Shown here: piece after piece, positions 25,572 through 33,271 of the stretch
Numbering within the stretch: position 1 is the first letter of the stretch
How the letters are laid out: each line of letters opens with the position of its first letter
Notes under the pieces: model-generated
What the model was told of the DNA's origin: nothing
Database searches by the model: none
What the model saw: the letters and a program-made list of their open reading frames with translations, nothing else
NCBI GenBank assembly: GCA_023433265.1
Contig: JAEZDR010000162.1
Location: 1 to 44,889, forward strand
DNA: 44,889 nt
Source: Bacteroidota bacterium
Lineage (GTDB): Bacteria; Bacteroidota; Bacteroidia; Chitinophagales; Chitinophagaceae
Direction of reading: 5' to 3'
Program-made: the position numbers and the translations under genes

Positions 25572-25871
25572 GAATATGTATTGATAGCAGCGAAAATATC
25601 TCATTTTGGGGCATTCCCCCCTACCGATAGGCCTTCGCCAGTGCAACTTAACATTCTGAATTATAACAATGGGTTGTTATCCTACCTATGGAAAGAGATG
25701 GCAGGGTAGGGGAGAAGTTTGCGTGTGTTTTAAGCATCTGCTGTGGAATGAATAAATGAAAAGGGGGTAGATAGTTGAAAACTGATAAAAGTCATGGAAA
25801 AACGCGAGTAGATTTTACCTGTTTTATTGATTTTTAGAGGCTTTATGAGAGGGGAAACGCAAAGTTGGGAT

Positions 25872-26036
25872 GGAATACCTACGGAATATGTACGGAATAT
25901 CTCCCTAAAACCCCTGGTTTAGGGTGCTTTAGGCATAAGCTATTTAGAGGAGATAGGTACAGGTAAGGTTTACTATGCAGCAGCTAATGAGCGGGTATGA
26001 TGCGGGAATGTATAAGCTATATAGCATGTAAAGCGC
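25872..26036. repeat. Degenerate 11-bp-period array
   Basis: Three clear units GGAATACCTAC, GGAATATGTAC and GGAATATCTCC (25872-25904) are followed by about twelve weaker 11-mers in the same register. Among these are AGCTATTTAGA, AGCTAATGAGC, GGGTATGATGC and AGCTATATAGC. In the weak part position 5 is A in most units. The motif ATAAGCTA is shared with the array at 3585-3672. The first three units are certain; the rest rests on visual periodicity. Confidence 0.5.
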
Positions 26037-26366
26037 TGCCAGGGCATCGTGCGGGATGCGGCAAGCCGCGGGCGAAAAATTGATTACCTGAACTCTAGAG
26101 TCCTCGCTGGATGCACGAAAAGCGAGTTATATGGAAGCTCCAGGTACTTAGTGGGTGCCTGATGTAGCAAGGGTAATGTTATTACCTTACAGCCTCTCCC
26201 CTGCTCCTCGCGAATGTGCCAGGTGAATTTGTTGTGCTAATGAGGAAATAGGACGACGCTTTGCAAACAGGACGCCCGAAGTGAGCTTTTTGCCGGAGGC
26301 AGGTCTAGCCCATCTTTATACCTTTTTCTCCTTATCAATCATAACCACCTGTTTTGCATAGGATTA

Positions 26367-26394
26367 TTGTAACTCATGCTTTTCATTATCTTGC
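26367..26394 (+). promoter_or_regulatory. Candidate promoter of the DUF5606 gene
   Basis: TTG at 26367-26369 and TATCTTGC at 26387-26394, 17 nt apart, resemble the -33/-7 pair with a shortened -7 box. It lies 20 nt before the ATG at 26414. Confidence 0.35.
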
Positions 26395-26413
26395 AGCTCG
26401 CAAAAAACAGATT

Positions 26414-26956
26414 ATGGAGTATAACAAGATAATTTCCGTTACAGGTTTACCGGGATTGTTCGAACTGGTTGGAAGCAAAACAGATGGCGCTATTGTTAGG
26501 AATTTGGATGACAAGACTACCAAGTTTGTTTCCTCAAGGATGCACAACTTCTCGCATTTAGAAAGCATTGAGGTATATACCAGCCGTGATAACGTAAATC
26601 TTGTGGATGTGTTTAAAGCTATGGACGAAAGCGGCGTTGCGCTTCCGGAAGAAAAAGATCCAAAAGCTATCAAGACTTATTTCGAGAAGGTTTACCCTGA
26701 GATGGATTTTGACAGGGTGTATGCGAGCGATATGAAGAAGATGGTAAGATGGTTTGCCATTTTAAAGAAGAACGAAGTAGAGCTAAAAATTTCAGAAGCT
26801 GCTGAAGAAGAAACAGAGGAAACAGTAGAAGAAGCGTTGAAAGAAGCAGGCATTGAACCTATCACTACAGAGGAGATTATTGCTGCCGAACCTAAGGAAG
26901 AAGAAGAGGCTAAACCTAAAAAGAAAACTACGCGAAAGAAGAAGACTGAAGAATAG
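26414..26956 (+). CDS. DUF5606 family protein
   Basis: About 180 residues from the ATG at 26414 (MEYNKIISVTGLPGLFELV). The N-terminal ~135 residues fit DUF5606, a Bacteroidota-specific family: SVTGLPGLFEL, NVNLVDVFKAMDESG, AIKTYFEKVYPEMDFDRVY. The C-terminus is acidic (EEETEETVEEALKEAG) and then Lys/Thr-rich (KPKKKTTRKKKTEE), probably disordered. No signal peptide. It precedes the oligoendopeptidase by 25 nt and may be co-transcribed with it. Function unknown. Confidence 0.85.
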   Translation: MEYNKIISVTGLPGLFELVGSKTDGAIVRNLDDKTTKFVSSRMHNFSHLESIEVYTSRDNVNLVDVFKAMDESGVALPEEKDPKAIKTYFEKVYPEMDFDRVYASDMKKMVRWFAILKKNEVELKISEAAEEETEETVEEALKEAGIEPITTEEIIAAEPKEEEEAKPKKKTTRKKKTEE

Positions 26957-26981
26957 GTATTGTTTGTGTAGAATATAAGCT

Positions 26982-28700
26982 ATGAATTACACCGCCGAAA
27001 TTAAGAAACTTCCAAGGCGTTACCTTTCTGCTGACTTTAAAGTTACAACGTGGGAACTCCTGGAACCATACTTTAAAGAATTACTGGATAGAGAGATTAA
27101 TACCAGGGAAGACCTGGAACAGTGGCTGCGCGACATGAGCGAACTGGAGGCCGTAGTGAGCGAAGATGTTTGCTGGCGACAGATAAACATGACCCGCGAT
27201 ACTACAGATAAGGAATTGGAAAACGCTTTCAATTTCTTTTGTATGGAAATTCAACCCAGGATTCAACCTTACGCCGACAAACTGAACAGGAAATTAGTAG
27301 ACTCACCTTTCACTCCGCAACTGGACCAAAAGAAATACTTCACCTACCTGCGCAACGTAAAAAAGAGCATTGATCTTTTCAGGGAAGAGAACATTCCCCT
27401 GCAGGCAGAGTTGGCAGTGATGCAGCAACAATTCGGGCAGATTTCGGGGAAAATGACCGTGGAAGTAAATGGACAGGAATTTACACTTCAGCAGGCTGCT
27501 AAGTTTTTGGAAAGCCACGACAGGAAGCTTAGAGAAGAAGTATATAAAAAGATAAGCGAAAGAAGACGGCAGGACAAAGATGCGCTGCACGATCTTTACA
27601 CGAAGCTTATAGCCAAGCGGCACCAGGTAGCTTTAAATGCCGGCTTCAGTAACTACCGCGACTATAAGTTTGCTGAACTAGGCAGGTTTGACTATACCAA
27701 GGAAGATGCTTTCAAATTTCATGAGGCCGTGCGCAAACACGTACTTCCATTGGTAGAAAAGATTTACAGGAAGAAGAAGGACAAACTTGGCCTGGAAGTG
27801 CTTAAACCCTGGGATACAGAAGCGGAGCCGGAAGGTATAAAACCCTTGACTCCTTTCTCGACCGGTGATGAGTTATTACAAAAATCCATTGCCTGCCTTC
27901 GTGCACTTCATCCCTTCTTTGCAGATTGCCTCCAAAAGATGAAACAGTTAGGACATCTTGACCTTGAAAGCAGGAAGGGCAAAGCGCCGGGTGGCTATAA
28001 TTGTCCGCTTGCGGAGAGCGGAGCGCCATTCATTTTCATGAACGCGGCCGGGCAGATGCATGATGTTACAACCATGGTGCACGAAAGTGGCCATGCTATC
28101 CATTCCTTCCTTTCGCACGAGCTGGAGCTTAGCGCGTTTAAGGAATACCCTATGGAAATAGCAGAAGTAGCCAGCATGAGCATGGAGTTGTTTACCATGG
28201 ACCATTGGGAAACATTCTTTGAAAACGAGGACGACCTTCGACGCGCTAAAGAACATCAACTTGAAAGAACTATCACCATCTTTCCATGGATTGCCACAAT
28301 TGATAAGTTCCAACATTGGGTGTACGAAAACCCAAACCATACCATAGAGGAAAGAACGACCAAGTGGATGGAGATTCTTGATGAGTTTTCAACCAACATT
28401 ATTGATTTCACAGGGCTGGAACAATACAGGGAAACGGGTTGGCAAAAGCAGCTTCACCTTTTTGAAGTGCCTTTCTACTACATAGAATATGGAATAGCTC
28501 AATTGGGTGCTATTGGCTTGTGGATGCAGTACAAGAAGGACAAAAAGAAAGCGCTTGATAACTATATCAATTCACTTAGTATGGGTGGAACGCGCACTTT
28601 GCCTGAATTATACGAGGCAGCGGGGCTGAAGTTTGACCTTTCGCCGGCGCACATCAAGACATTGATGGAGTTTGTGAATGAGGAGATGGAGAAGCTTTAA
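26982..28700 (+). CDS. M3 family oligoendopeptidase (PepF-like)
   Basis: 572 residues. The zinc-binding motif VHESGHAIHSFLSHE has HESGH at 367-371, with the third ligand expected in EYPMEIAEVASMSME about 25 residues later. The helical N-terminal part and the C-terminal SMGGTRTLPELYEAAGLKFD match the M3 fold. It lacks a signal and should degrade short peptides in the cytoplasm. It ends 3 nt before the convergent gene at 28704. Confidence 0.92.
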   Translation: MNYTAEIKKLPRRYLSADFKVTTWELLEPYFKELLDREINTREDLEQWLRDMSELEAVVSEDVCWRQINMTRDTTDKELENAFNFFCMEIQPRIQPYADKLNRKLVDSPFTPQLDQKKYFTYLRNVKKSIDLFREENIPLQAELAVMQQQFGQISGKMTVEVNGQEFTLQQAAKFLESHDRKLREEVYKKISERRRQDKDALHDLYTKLIAKRHQVALNAGFSNYRDYKFAELGRFDYTKEDAFKFHEAVRKHVLPLVEKIYRKKKDKLGLEVLKPWDTEAEPEGIKPLTPFSTGDELLQKSIACLRALHPFFADCLQKMKQLGHLDLESRKGKAPGGYNCPLAESGAPFIFMNAAGQMHDVTTMVHESGHAIHSFLSHELELSAFKEYPMEIAEVASMSMELFTMDHWETFFENEDDLRRAKEHQLERTITIFPWIATIDKFQHWVYENPNHTIEERTTKWMEILDEFSTNIIDFTGLEQYRETGWQKQLHLFEVPFYYIEYGIAQLGAIGLWMQYKKDKKKALDNYINSLSMGGTRTLPELYEAAGLKFDLSPAHIKTLMEFVNEEMEKL

Positions 28701-28703
28701 GTA

Positions 28704-29171
28704 CTAACCGCCAATCTTATCAATTGTGGGTTGAACCCTTTGTTTTCTGCGAATTACGAACAAGTACATAAAAGAAAGCAATATCAGAACTAGAAACGTG
28801 ATTTGAAAATCTTCAATAAAGATTTTTAATAAGAAATGACAATCTACACACCCGTTCGTAACTTCATAAAAAGATAAGAATATAGCGAATACAAAAACGA
28901 AATAGACAAAGAAGAGAATATCGTATAAAACAAAAAAAGAAGACTTATCATTGATGAATGCAACAGCAACTGACAAAGCTGAAAAAGCCACTAAAAAAAA
29001 GTAGGCCCATTGTAAATTAAGCTCACTTATCATTGCAGACGTAGCATACTTGATGTACTTAATCTCGTAGTTAGTCAAATGGTTTAATAGTATTAAACCA
29101 AACACCGCACTATAACAGACCTTAGTGATATTCCTTATGGTCATTGCTACAGAAAACATAAACTTTACCAT
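28704..29171 (-). CDS. Four-helix membrane protein, possibly MauE/DoxX-like
   Basis: Up to 155 residues (alternative ATGs at 29159 and 29144). Four membrane helices are visible at about 18-30, 55-75 (YFFLVAFSALSVAVAFI), 80-100 (FVLYDILFFVYFVFVFAIFL) and 120-142. GCVDCHFL sits before the last helix. The four-helix layout with a C-x2-C pair recalls MauE/DoxX-type proteins, but similarity is weak and the name is tentative. It overlaps the 3' end of the propeller-like gene by 23-50 nt and is probably translated from the same mRNA. The DNA is clearly AT-richer than the neighbouring pepF and prs genes. Confidence 0.6.
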   Translation of the reverse strand: MVKFMFSVAMTIRNITKVCYSAVFGLILLNHLTNYEIKYIKYATSAMISELNLQWAYFFLVAFSALSVAVAFINDKSSFFVLYDILFFVYFVFVFAIFLSFYEVTNGCVDCHFLLKIFIEDFQITFLVLILLSFMYLFVIRRKQRVQPTIDKIGG

Positions 29172-30143
29172 TTTTTTTCAGATAATAAAGATTCCCCTTT
29201 GATATCTCAACATCTATCAGATAGTCTTCATCACCATTAGAACTTACGGGAATAGACCCGAAATATTTAAAAGCCGGCAACAAGTATATATCTATATATT
29301 CGGTATAAACGCTTTGCACCATTTCAGCCCAATCTGACTTTATTACTAACAATCTACCATCGGTATCTGCGGAACTTTGTAAAAATGCATTTCCAATGGA
29401 CTCGCATGTCACTATTTTTTTTCCACTCAGTTTAAATTCATTTTTCCTTGTTTCTACCCGAAGCCTCGGCTCCCTGGTAGGGTGGAACGTATGACTTGAA
29501 AAATCTTTACTAATTTTTAGTATTGTATTCAATTTGTAAATAAATAAATGAAACTGGTGCTGTCTAAATCCAGCAACTGTCCTTCTGTGTAATCGAATAC
29601 GCACGAGGAATTTACGCCTTTTAATAAATGAGCAATGTGCTCGCTTAGGTTGAGCTCAAGTGATGAATTGCACTTTTTTAAGATATATTCGGCACCACCT
29701 TGCTTCTGACGTACCACCCCATAAAAAATACCACTATCTGTAGCTATAGCATTATCATCCTCTGATGCCACCACCTGTATTTTCTCCTTATTACTAGAGT
29801 TCGAAATAAAAACATTTCGCCCGGGATCATGGAAGTATAATTCGTCTCCTGCTTCATATACATTTTTAGCTTTGGTTGTTACGATTGTAGGTCGCTCGTC
29901 GATGTGTTCTGCAAGCTCAGGAAATGAATTATTATCTGATGTAAGAAACAATGAATCCCCTACAGCCGTGATATTTGAACAATTGGGCAAATAGCACACC
30001 TCTTTCACATCTGAATTTGAAAGAAGGATTCTTGAAAAACTGAGCGAAACCGAAGCGTGTTTTTTGAAACGTTTCTTTAGGTAAAAGCCTACAAAAAAAG
30101 TCCCCATAATAAGGAGGCCCAAAAAGATGAATGAACGTTTCAT
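29122..30143 (-). pseudogene. Frameshifted membrane-anchored beta-propeller-like protein
   Basis: Two overlapping frames on the same strand form one gene. Frame one starts at the ATG at 30143 (MKRSFIFLGLLIMGTFFVGF, a membrane anchor) and ends after FIYLFTN at 29529. The other frame continues from that point (YKLNTILKISKDF...) to the stop at 29122. Adding one more ATTT to the (ATTT)3 run at 29537-29549 joins them into 341 codons without a stop. The body has recurring beta-strand blocks (NITAVGDSLFLTSD, NVYEAGDELYFHD, NAIATDSGIFYG, YLIDVEISKGNLYYLKKNGKVYVF) like TolB-like six-bladed propellers of Bacteroidota. The shift could be a real mutation, a phase-variable switch or an assembly error. Confidence 0.7.
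29537..29549 (-). repeat. Tetranucleotide microsatellite at the frameshift
   Basis: On the plus strand TAAATAAATAAAT, that is (ATTT)3 on the coding strand. Gain of one unit restores the reading frame of the propeller-like gene. Confidence 0.85.
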
Positions 30144-30183
30144 AAAATGAGGAACGCTTTATATCTTACCCAGAAGTGAGCCA

Positions 30184-30512
30184 TTATTTTACGACCACAT
30201 TGGGCTTCCCTTTCGACTTACTATCAACTAATACGAAAGTTGTGTTTCCTGATTCCACTCGTATTGTACATCTGACACCACTACCTGGGCAAATTATGAT
30301 CTGCCCATTAGCCTGCTTCGCTATCATTTGTTTCGAGAACATCAACAGCTTCTTCTGCTTCGATAGAGGAATAGAACTGAGCTTCATCAACAACATAAAA
30401 AAATCCAGTTTCTTCGTTTATTGCTGTAACAACCCCTTCTTGTAAATGAGGCTTAAAATGAAGTAAGCACAGCAAGACAGCATAAGGTAGACAATAGAAA
30501 TGTAGTTCTCAT
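30184..30512 (-). pseudogene. Small secreted Cys-containing peptide gene with two frameshifts
   Basis: Reading from the ATG at 30512, MRTTFLLSTLCCLAVLTSF is a signal peptide that runs into TAA at 30453. Removing one base from the four-T run (30455-30458) continues the frame as KPHLQEGVVTAINEETGFF and on to LETNDSEAG, stop at 30308. Removing one more base near 30310-30313 continues as ANGQIIICPGSGVRCTIRV to PNVVVK, stop at 30184. The repaired frame is 108 residues: signal, acidic middle and a C-terminal CPGSGVRC module, which recalls small secreted Bacteroidota peptides of the NVEALA type. The propeller-like gene follows after 40 nt. The reconstruction is inference; only the last 70 codons form an unbroken frame. 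Confidence 0.5.
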
Positions 30513-30551
30513 GTGTTAAATTTTTCTAAAGAAAAAAAAAAACTAACACAT
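30511..30551 (-). promoter_or_regulatory. Inverted repeat and A11 tract enclosing the peptide start codon
   Basis: ATGTGTTA (30511-30518) and TAACACAT (30544-30551) form a perfect 8-bp dyad. Between them lies a run of 11 A (30532-30542, T on the coding strand). The dyad overlaps the start codon of the peptide gene at 30512 and lies just past the prs stop codon, so it could form a leader hairpin or act as a weak prs terminator. Confidence 0.5.
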
Positions 30552-30563
30552 CTCTAAAAATAT

Positions 30564-31520
30564 TTACCTGTTTTTCAATTGAGAGTGGATAAACAGGCTG
30601 GTAATACTCTTGTTTTCGTAGGCGTTTCTAATAGCAATAGCAAAGAGGTCGCATACAGAAAGCACCTTAATCTTCTCAATACTTTGACGTAGCGGAATAG
30701 TATCGCAAACCACCAGTTCCTCCAAAACGCTGTTAGCTATGTTCTCATAGGCATTAGCGCTAAGAACTGGGTGGGTACATAAAGCCCTTACACTGCGGGC
30801 GCCTTTCTCCTTCATGAGGGCAGCGCTCTTTGCTAGCGTGCCGCCTGTGTCGCAGATGTCGTCAATTAGTACTACATCCTTATCTGTAACGTCTCCTATC
30901 ACCACCATGCTGGCAATCTCGTTTGCACGTTTACGATGCTTATCGCAGATGACCATTTCGCAGTTAAAGTAGCTAGCCACTTCCCTCACCCGGTTTGTGC
31001 TACCCACATCAGGAGCAGCGAAAGTGAGGTTCTTTAATTTCAGTTGTTCTATGTACGGGATGAAGATGGCGGAAGAGTCGAGGTGGTCAACCGGTATGTC
31101 GAAGAACGCCTGGATTTGCGGAGCATGAAGGTCCATCGTAATTACGCGGTCAGCGCCTGCAGCTTCTAGCAAGGTGGCTACAAGTTTAGAACCTATTGCC
31201 ACGCGCGGCTTGTCCTTCCTGTCCTGCCTGGCGAAGCCATAGTATGGAATAACAGCAATTATCTTATGGGCGCTCGCGCGTTTTGCAGCATCTATCATCA
31301 GCAGTAACTCCATCAGGTTGTCTGTAGGAGAGAAAGTGCTTTGCACAAGAAACACATATTCGCCGCGAATGCTTTCGAGAAAAACGGGTTGAAATTCGCC
31401 GTCGCTAAATTTCTGAATATTGATTTTTCCCAGGCGTGTTCCAAATCGCTTGGCAATTTTCTCGGCTAATTGCTGCGAACCTGTTCCTGAGAAGATTTTT
31501 ACTGAAGGGTTCATGCTCAT
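30564..31520 (-). CDS. prs: Ribose-phosphate pyrophosphokinase
   Basis: 318 residues, normal length. KIFSGTGSQQLAEKIAKRFG and FSDGEFQPVFLESIRGEYVF are at the N-terminus, ARQDRKDKPRVAIGSKLVA at the catalytic flexible loop, ITMDLHAPQIQAFFDIPVD is the signature, and VVLIDDICDTGGTL is the PRPP-binding loop. It converts ribose-5-phosphate and ATP to PRPP for nucleotide, His and Trp synthesis in the cytoplasm. The ATG at 31520 is used; a second ATG lies two codons later. The AT-rich cassette lies downstream on the same strand. Confidence 0.97.
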   Translation of the reverse strand: MSMNPSVKIFSGTGSQQLAEKIAKRFGTRLGKINIQKFSDGEFQPVFLESIRGEYVFLVQSTFSPTDNLMELLLMIDAAKRASAHKIIAVIPYYGFARQDRKDKPRVAIGSKLVATLLEAAGADRVITMDLHAPQIQAFFDIPVDHLDSSAIFIPYIEQLKLKNLTFAAPDVGSTNRVREVASYFNCEMVICDKHRKRANEIASMVVIGDVTDKDVVLIDDICDTGGTLAKSAALMKEKGARSVRALCTHPVLSANAYENIANSVLEELVVCDTIPLRQSIEKIKVLSVCDLFAIAIRNAYENKSITSLFIHSQLKNR

Positions 31521-31703
31521 GGAGTGGGTGAAATGTGAGGCGAAGATAAAAGTTGAATGGGAAAACTAAAATTTAGCGTTCACACTCCCCTACCCTTTGT
31601 TAATAAACTAAGCACAAACGGTAGCAAAGCTTAAAATGGCGAAGAGAAAGAAAGGATAAATTTCGTTAGTTATGTTGTACATTCCCTTCAATATTAGGCT
31701 GCT

Positions 31704-32393
31704 ATGCAAACCACTTCCATCAAAAACTGGGCGATAGACGACAGGCCCCGTGAAAAAATGAGCCTCAAAGGCGCGGATGCCTTAAGCGATTCTGAACTGC
31801 TTGCTATCCTAATTAACAACGGAACCCGTGACAAATCAGCCCTTGACGTGGCCAAAGAGTTGCTGCAAAAAGTAGATAACGACCTGCAAAGGCTGGGGAG
31901 ATTGTCAGTGAAAGAAATACAAAAGCTTAACGTTAAGGGCCTGGGCGAGGCAAAAGCCATCACCATAGGGGCGGCCCTTGAACTAGGGGCAAGGCGCGAT
32001 GTGGCAGACAAAAAGAAAACGGTTGTGGTGAACAGCCGCGACGTAGCCGAATACCTGAAAGCAAAACTTCAATACAAAAAGCACGAGGTTTTTGCCGTTT
32101 TATTCCTCAACCGAAGCAATAAGATTAATCATTACGAAATAGTGAGCGAAGGGGGCATTACGGGTACGGTGGCCGACCCGAGGATCATACTAAAGAAAGC
32201 GCTCGATCACGATGCTACGAGCATTATTCTTTGTCACAACCACCCGAGTGGCAGCACCAAACCCAGCAAGGCGGACGAGGAGCTGACAAACAAGATAAAA
32301 GAGGCCGCAAGCTACCTGGATATTAAGGTGCTGGACCATATAATTGTGAGCAACGAGGGATACTTCAGTTTTGCTGACGAAGGAATAATATAA
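31704..32393 (+). CDS. radC: RadC/JAB-domain protein
   Basis: 229 residues. N-terminal helix-hairpin-helix-like segment (REKMSLKGADALSDSELLAI, KLNVKGLGEAKAITIGA) and a C-terminal JAB1/MPN-type metalloprotease-like domain with ILCHNHPSGSTKPSKAD, which contains the metal-binding His pair and the Asp. The older name as a DNA-repair protein is doubtful; the biochemical role of the family is unclear. It is transcribed divergently from prs. The frame is complete. Confidence 0.92.
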   Translation: MQTTSIKNWAIDDRPREKMSLKGADALSDSELLAILINNGTRDKSALDVAKELLQKVDNDLQRLGRLSVKEIQKLNVKGLGEAKAITIGAALELGARRDVADKKKTVVVNSRDVAEYLKAKLQYKKHEVFAVLFLNRSNKINHYEIVSEGGITGTVADPRIILKKALDHDATSIILCHNHPSGSTKPSKADEELTNKIKEAASYLDIKVLDHIIVSNEGYFSFADEGII

Positions 32394-32445
32394 ACCGTTG
32401 CCAATGTAGGGCCTGCTTAGCCGAAACATGCATACTTTCTTGCTT

Positions 32446-33183
32446 TTAGAGAAGCAAAGAGGCAAGCAGGTAGTCGAACAATAGAATTAATATACAGCTT
32501 GCAATTACGGCCTTCGTGCTGGCGCGACCTATCTCGAGCGAACCCCCTTCTACATGGTAGCCATAATAGGCAGATACGCTACTAATAAGGAAGGCGAATG
32601 TGTAACTCTTGGTGAGGCCGAAGAACACGTTGTAAGGCTGGAAGTTTTCGCGAAGGCCAACATCAAACACTTCGCTGGCTATGATGCCGGTAAGATCGCC
32701 GGCAACACGCCCTCCCCATACAGCAAGCACTGCCGAAATAATTATGAGCAGCGGAAGGGTTACAAGCGCACCTAAAATCTTAGGCAGTATAAGGTAGGCG
32801 TGTGTATTGATGCCCATAATTTCCAACGCATCTATTTGCTCGCTTATGCGCATGTTTCCGAGTTCGCTGGCTATTTTAGAGCCTATAACGCCGGCAAGAA
32901 CAATACTTACTACGGTAGGAGAAAGCTCAAGGATAATCATATCCCTCACAATCATTCCTATTATAGAAGTGGGAATTAAGGGGCTTACAAGCTGGTAAGC
33001 GGTCTGTACCGTACTAACCGCACCAAGAAACACTGAAATAATTACAACAATAGGTAAGGCTCCAATCCCAATCTCCACGCATTGGTGCATAATCTCCTTC
33101 CAGTACATCTTGCCATTTTCCGGCTTAGAGAACATAAGCCGGAGCATAATCATAAAACGTCCGAGGTGACCTAACAAACCCAT
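32446..33183 (-). CDS. mlaE: MlaE-family lipid ABC transporter permease
   Basis: 245 residues with about five membrane helices. The conserved segments VVIISVFLGAVSTVQTAYQL, PTVVSIVLAGVIGSKIASELG and MRISEQIDALEIMGINTHAYL followed by LPKILG are diagnostic of the MlaE permease, and GGSLEIGRASTKAVI is near the end. MlaE moves phospholipids or other lipids between inner and outer membranes with an ATPase (MlaF) and an MCE-domain protein (MlaD). Neither partner is adjacent here: downstream is convergent radC. It lies 88 nt after the M20 amidohydrolase in the same direction. Confidence 0.9.
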   Translation of the reverse strand: MGLLGHLGRFMIMLRLMFSKPENGKMYWKEIMHQCVEIGIGALPIVVIISVFLGAVSTVQTAYQLVSPLIPTSIIGMIVRDMIILELSPTVVSIVLAGVIGSKIASELGNMRISEQIDALEIMGINTHAYLILPKILGALVTLPLLIIISAVLAVWGGRVAGDLTGIIASEVFDVGLRENFQPYNVFFGLTKSYTFAFLISSVSAYYGYHVEGGSLEIGRASTKAVIASCILILLFDYLLASLLL

Positions 33184-33271
33184 TGTATTGTTTCTTTTCT
33201 CTTGCTTTAGCTGCCTTTTCCCGTTTTATGGTAGCAGTTTAGCGAATGCAATATTATTAGATATTCAGCTA

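Larger units (their letters stand above)
25572..26413. other. Long non-coding region with periodic repeats
   Basis: 842 bp with no plausible coding frame. The central part (25872-26036) is an 11-bp-period array. To its right are a hairpin (CTCGCT at 26103-26108 with AGCGAG at 26121-26126) and a small palindrome GGTAAT-GTT-ATTACC (26172-26186). I checked for tmRNA, SRP RNA and TPP or cobalamin riboswitch signatures and found none. A promoter for the next gene closes the region. Confidence 0.55.

Noticed and set aside
25603..25637. Second dispersed copy of the palindromic repeat
   Set aside because: GGGGCA and CTACCGAT occur but in wrong order and spacing relative to the repeat.
26037..26350. 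Structured RNA or riboswitch upstream of the DUF5606 gene
   Set aside because: Only short hairpins are present and none of the conserved cores of known riboswitches, SRP RNA or tmRNA can be found.
29529..29560. Programmed -1 ribosomal frameshift in the propeller gene
   Set aside because: No X-XXY-YYZ slippery heptamer in the zero frame; a tetranucleotide indel explains the shift more simply.
29122..29604. Independent 160-codon gene
   Set aside because: Its first 25 residues are an out-of-frame reading of the upstream gene; it is better explained as the second half of a frameshifted propeller gene.
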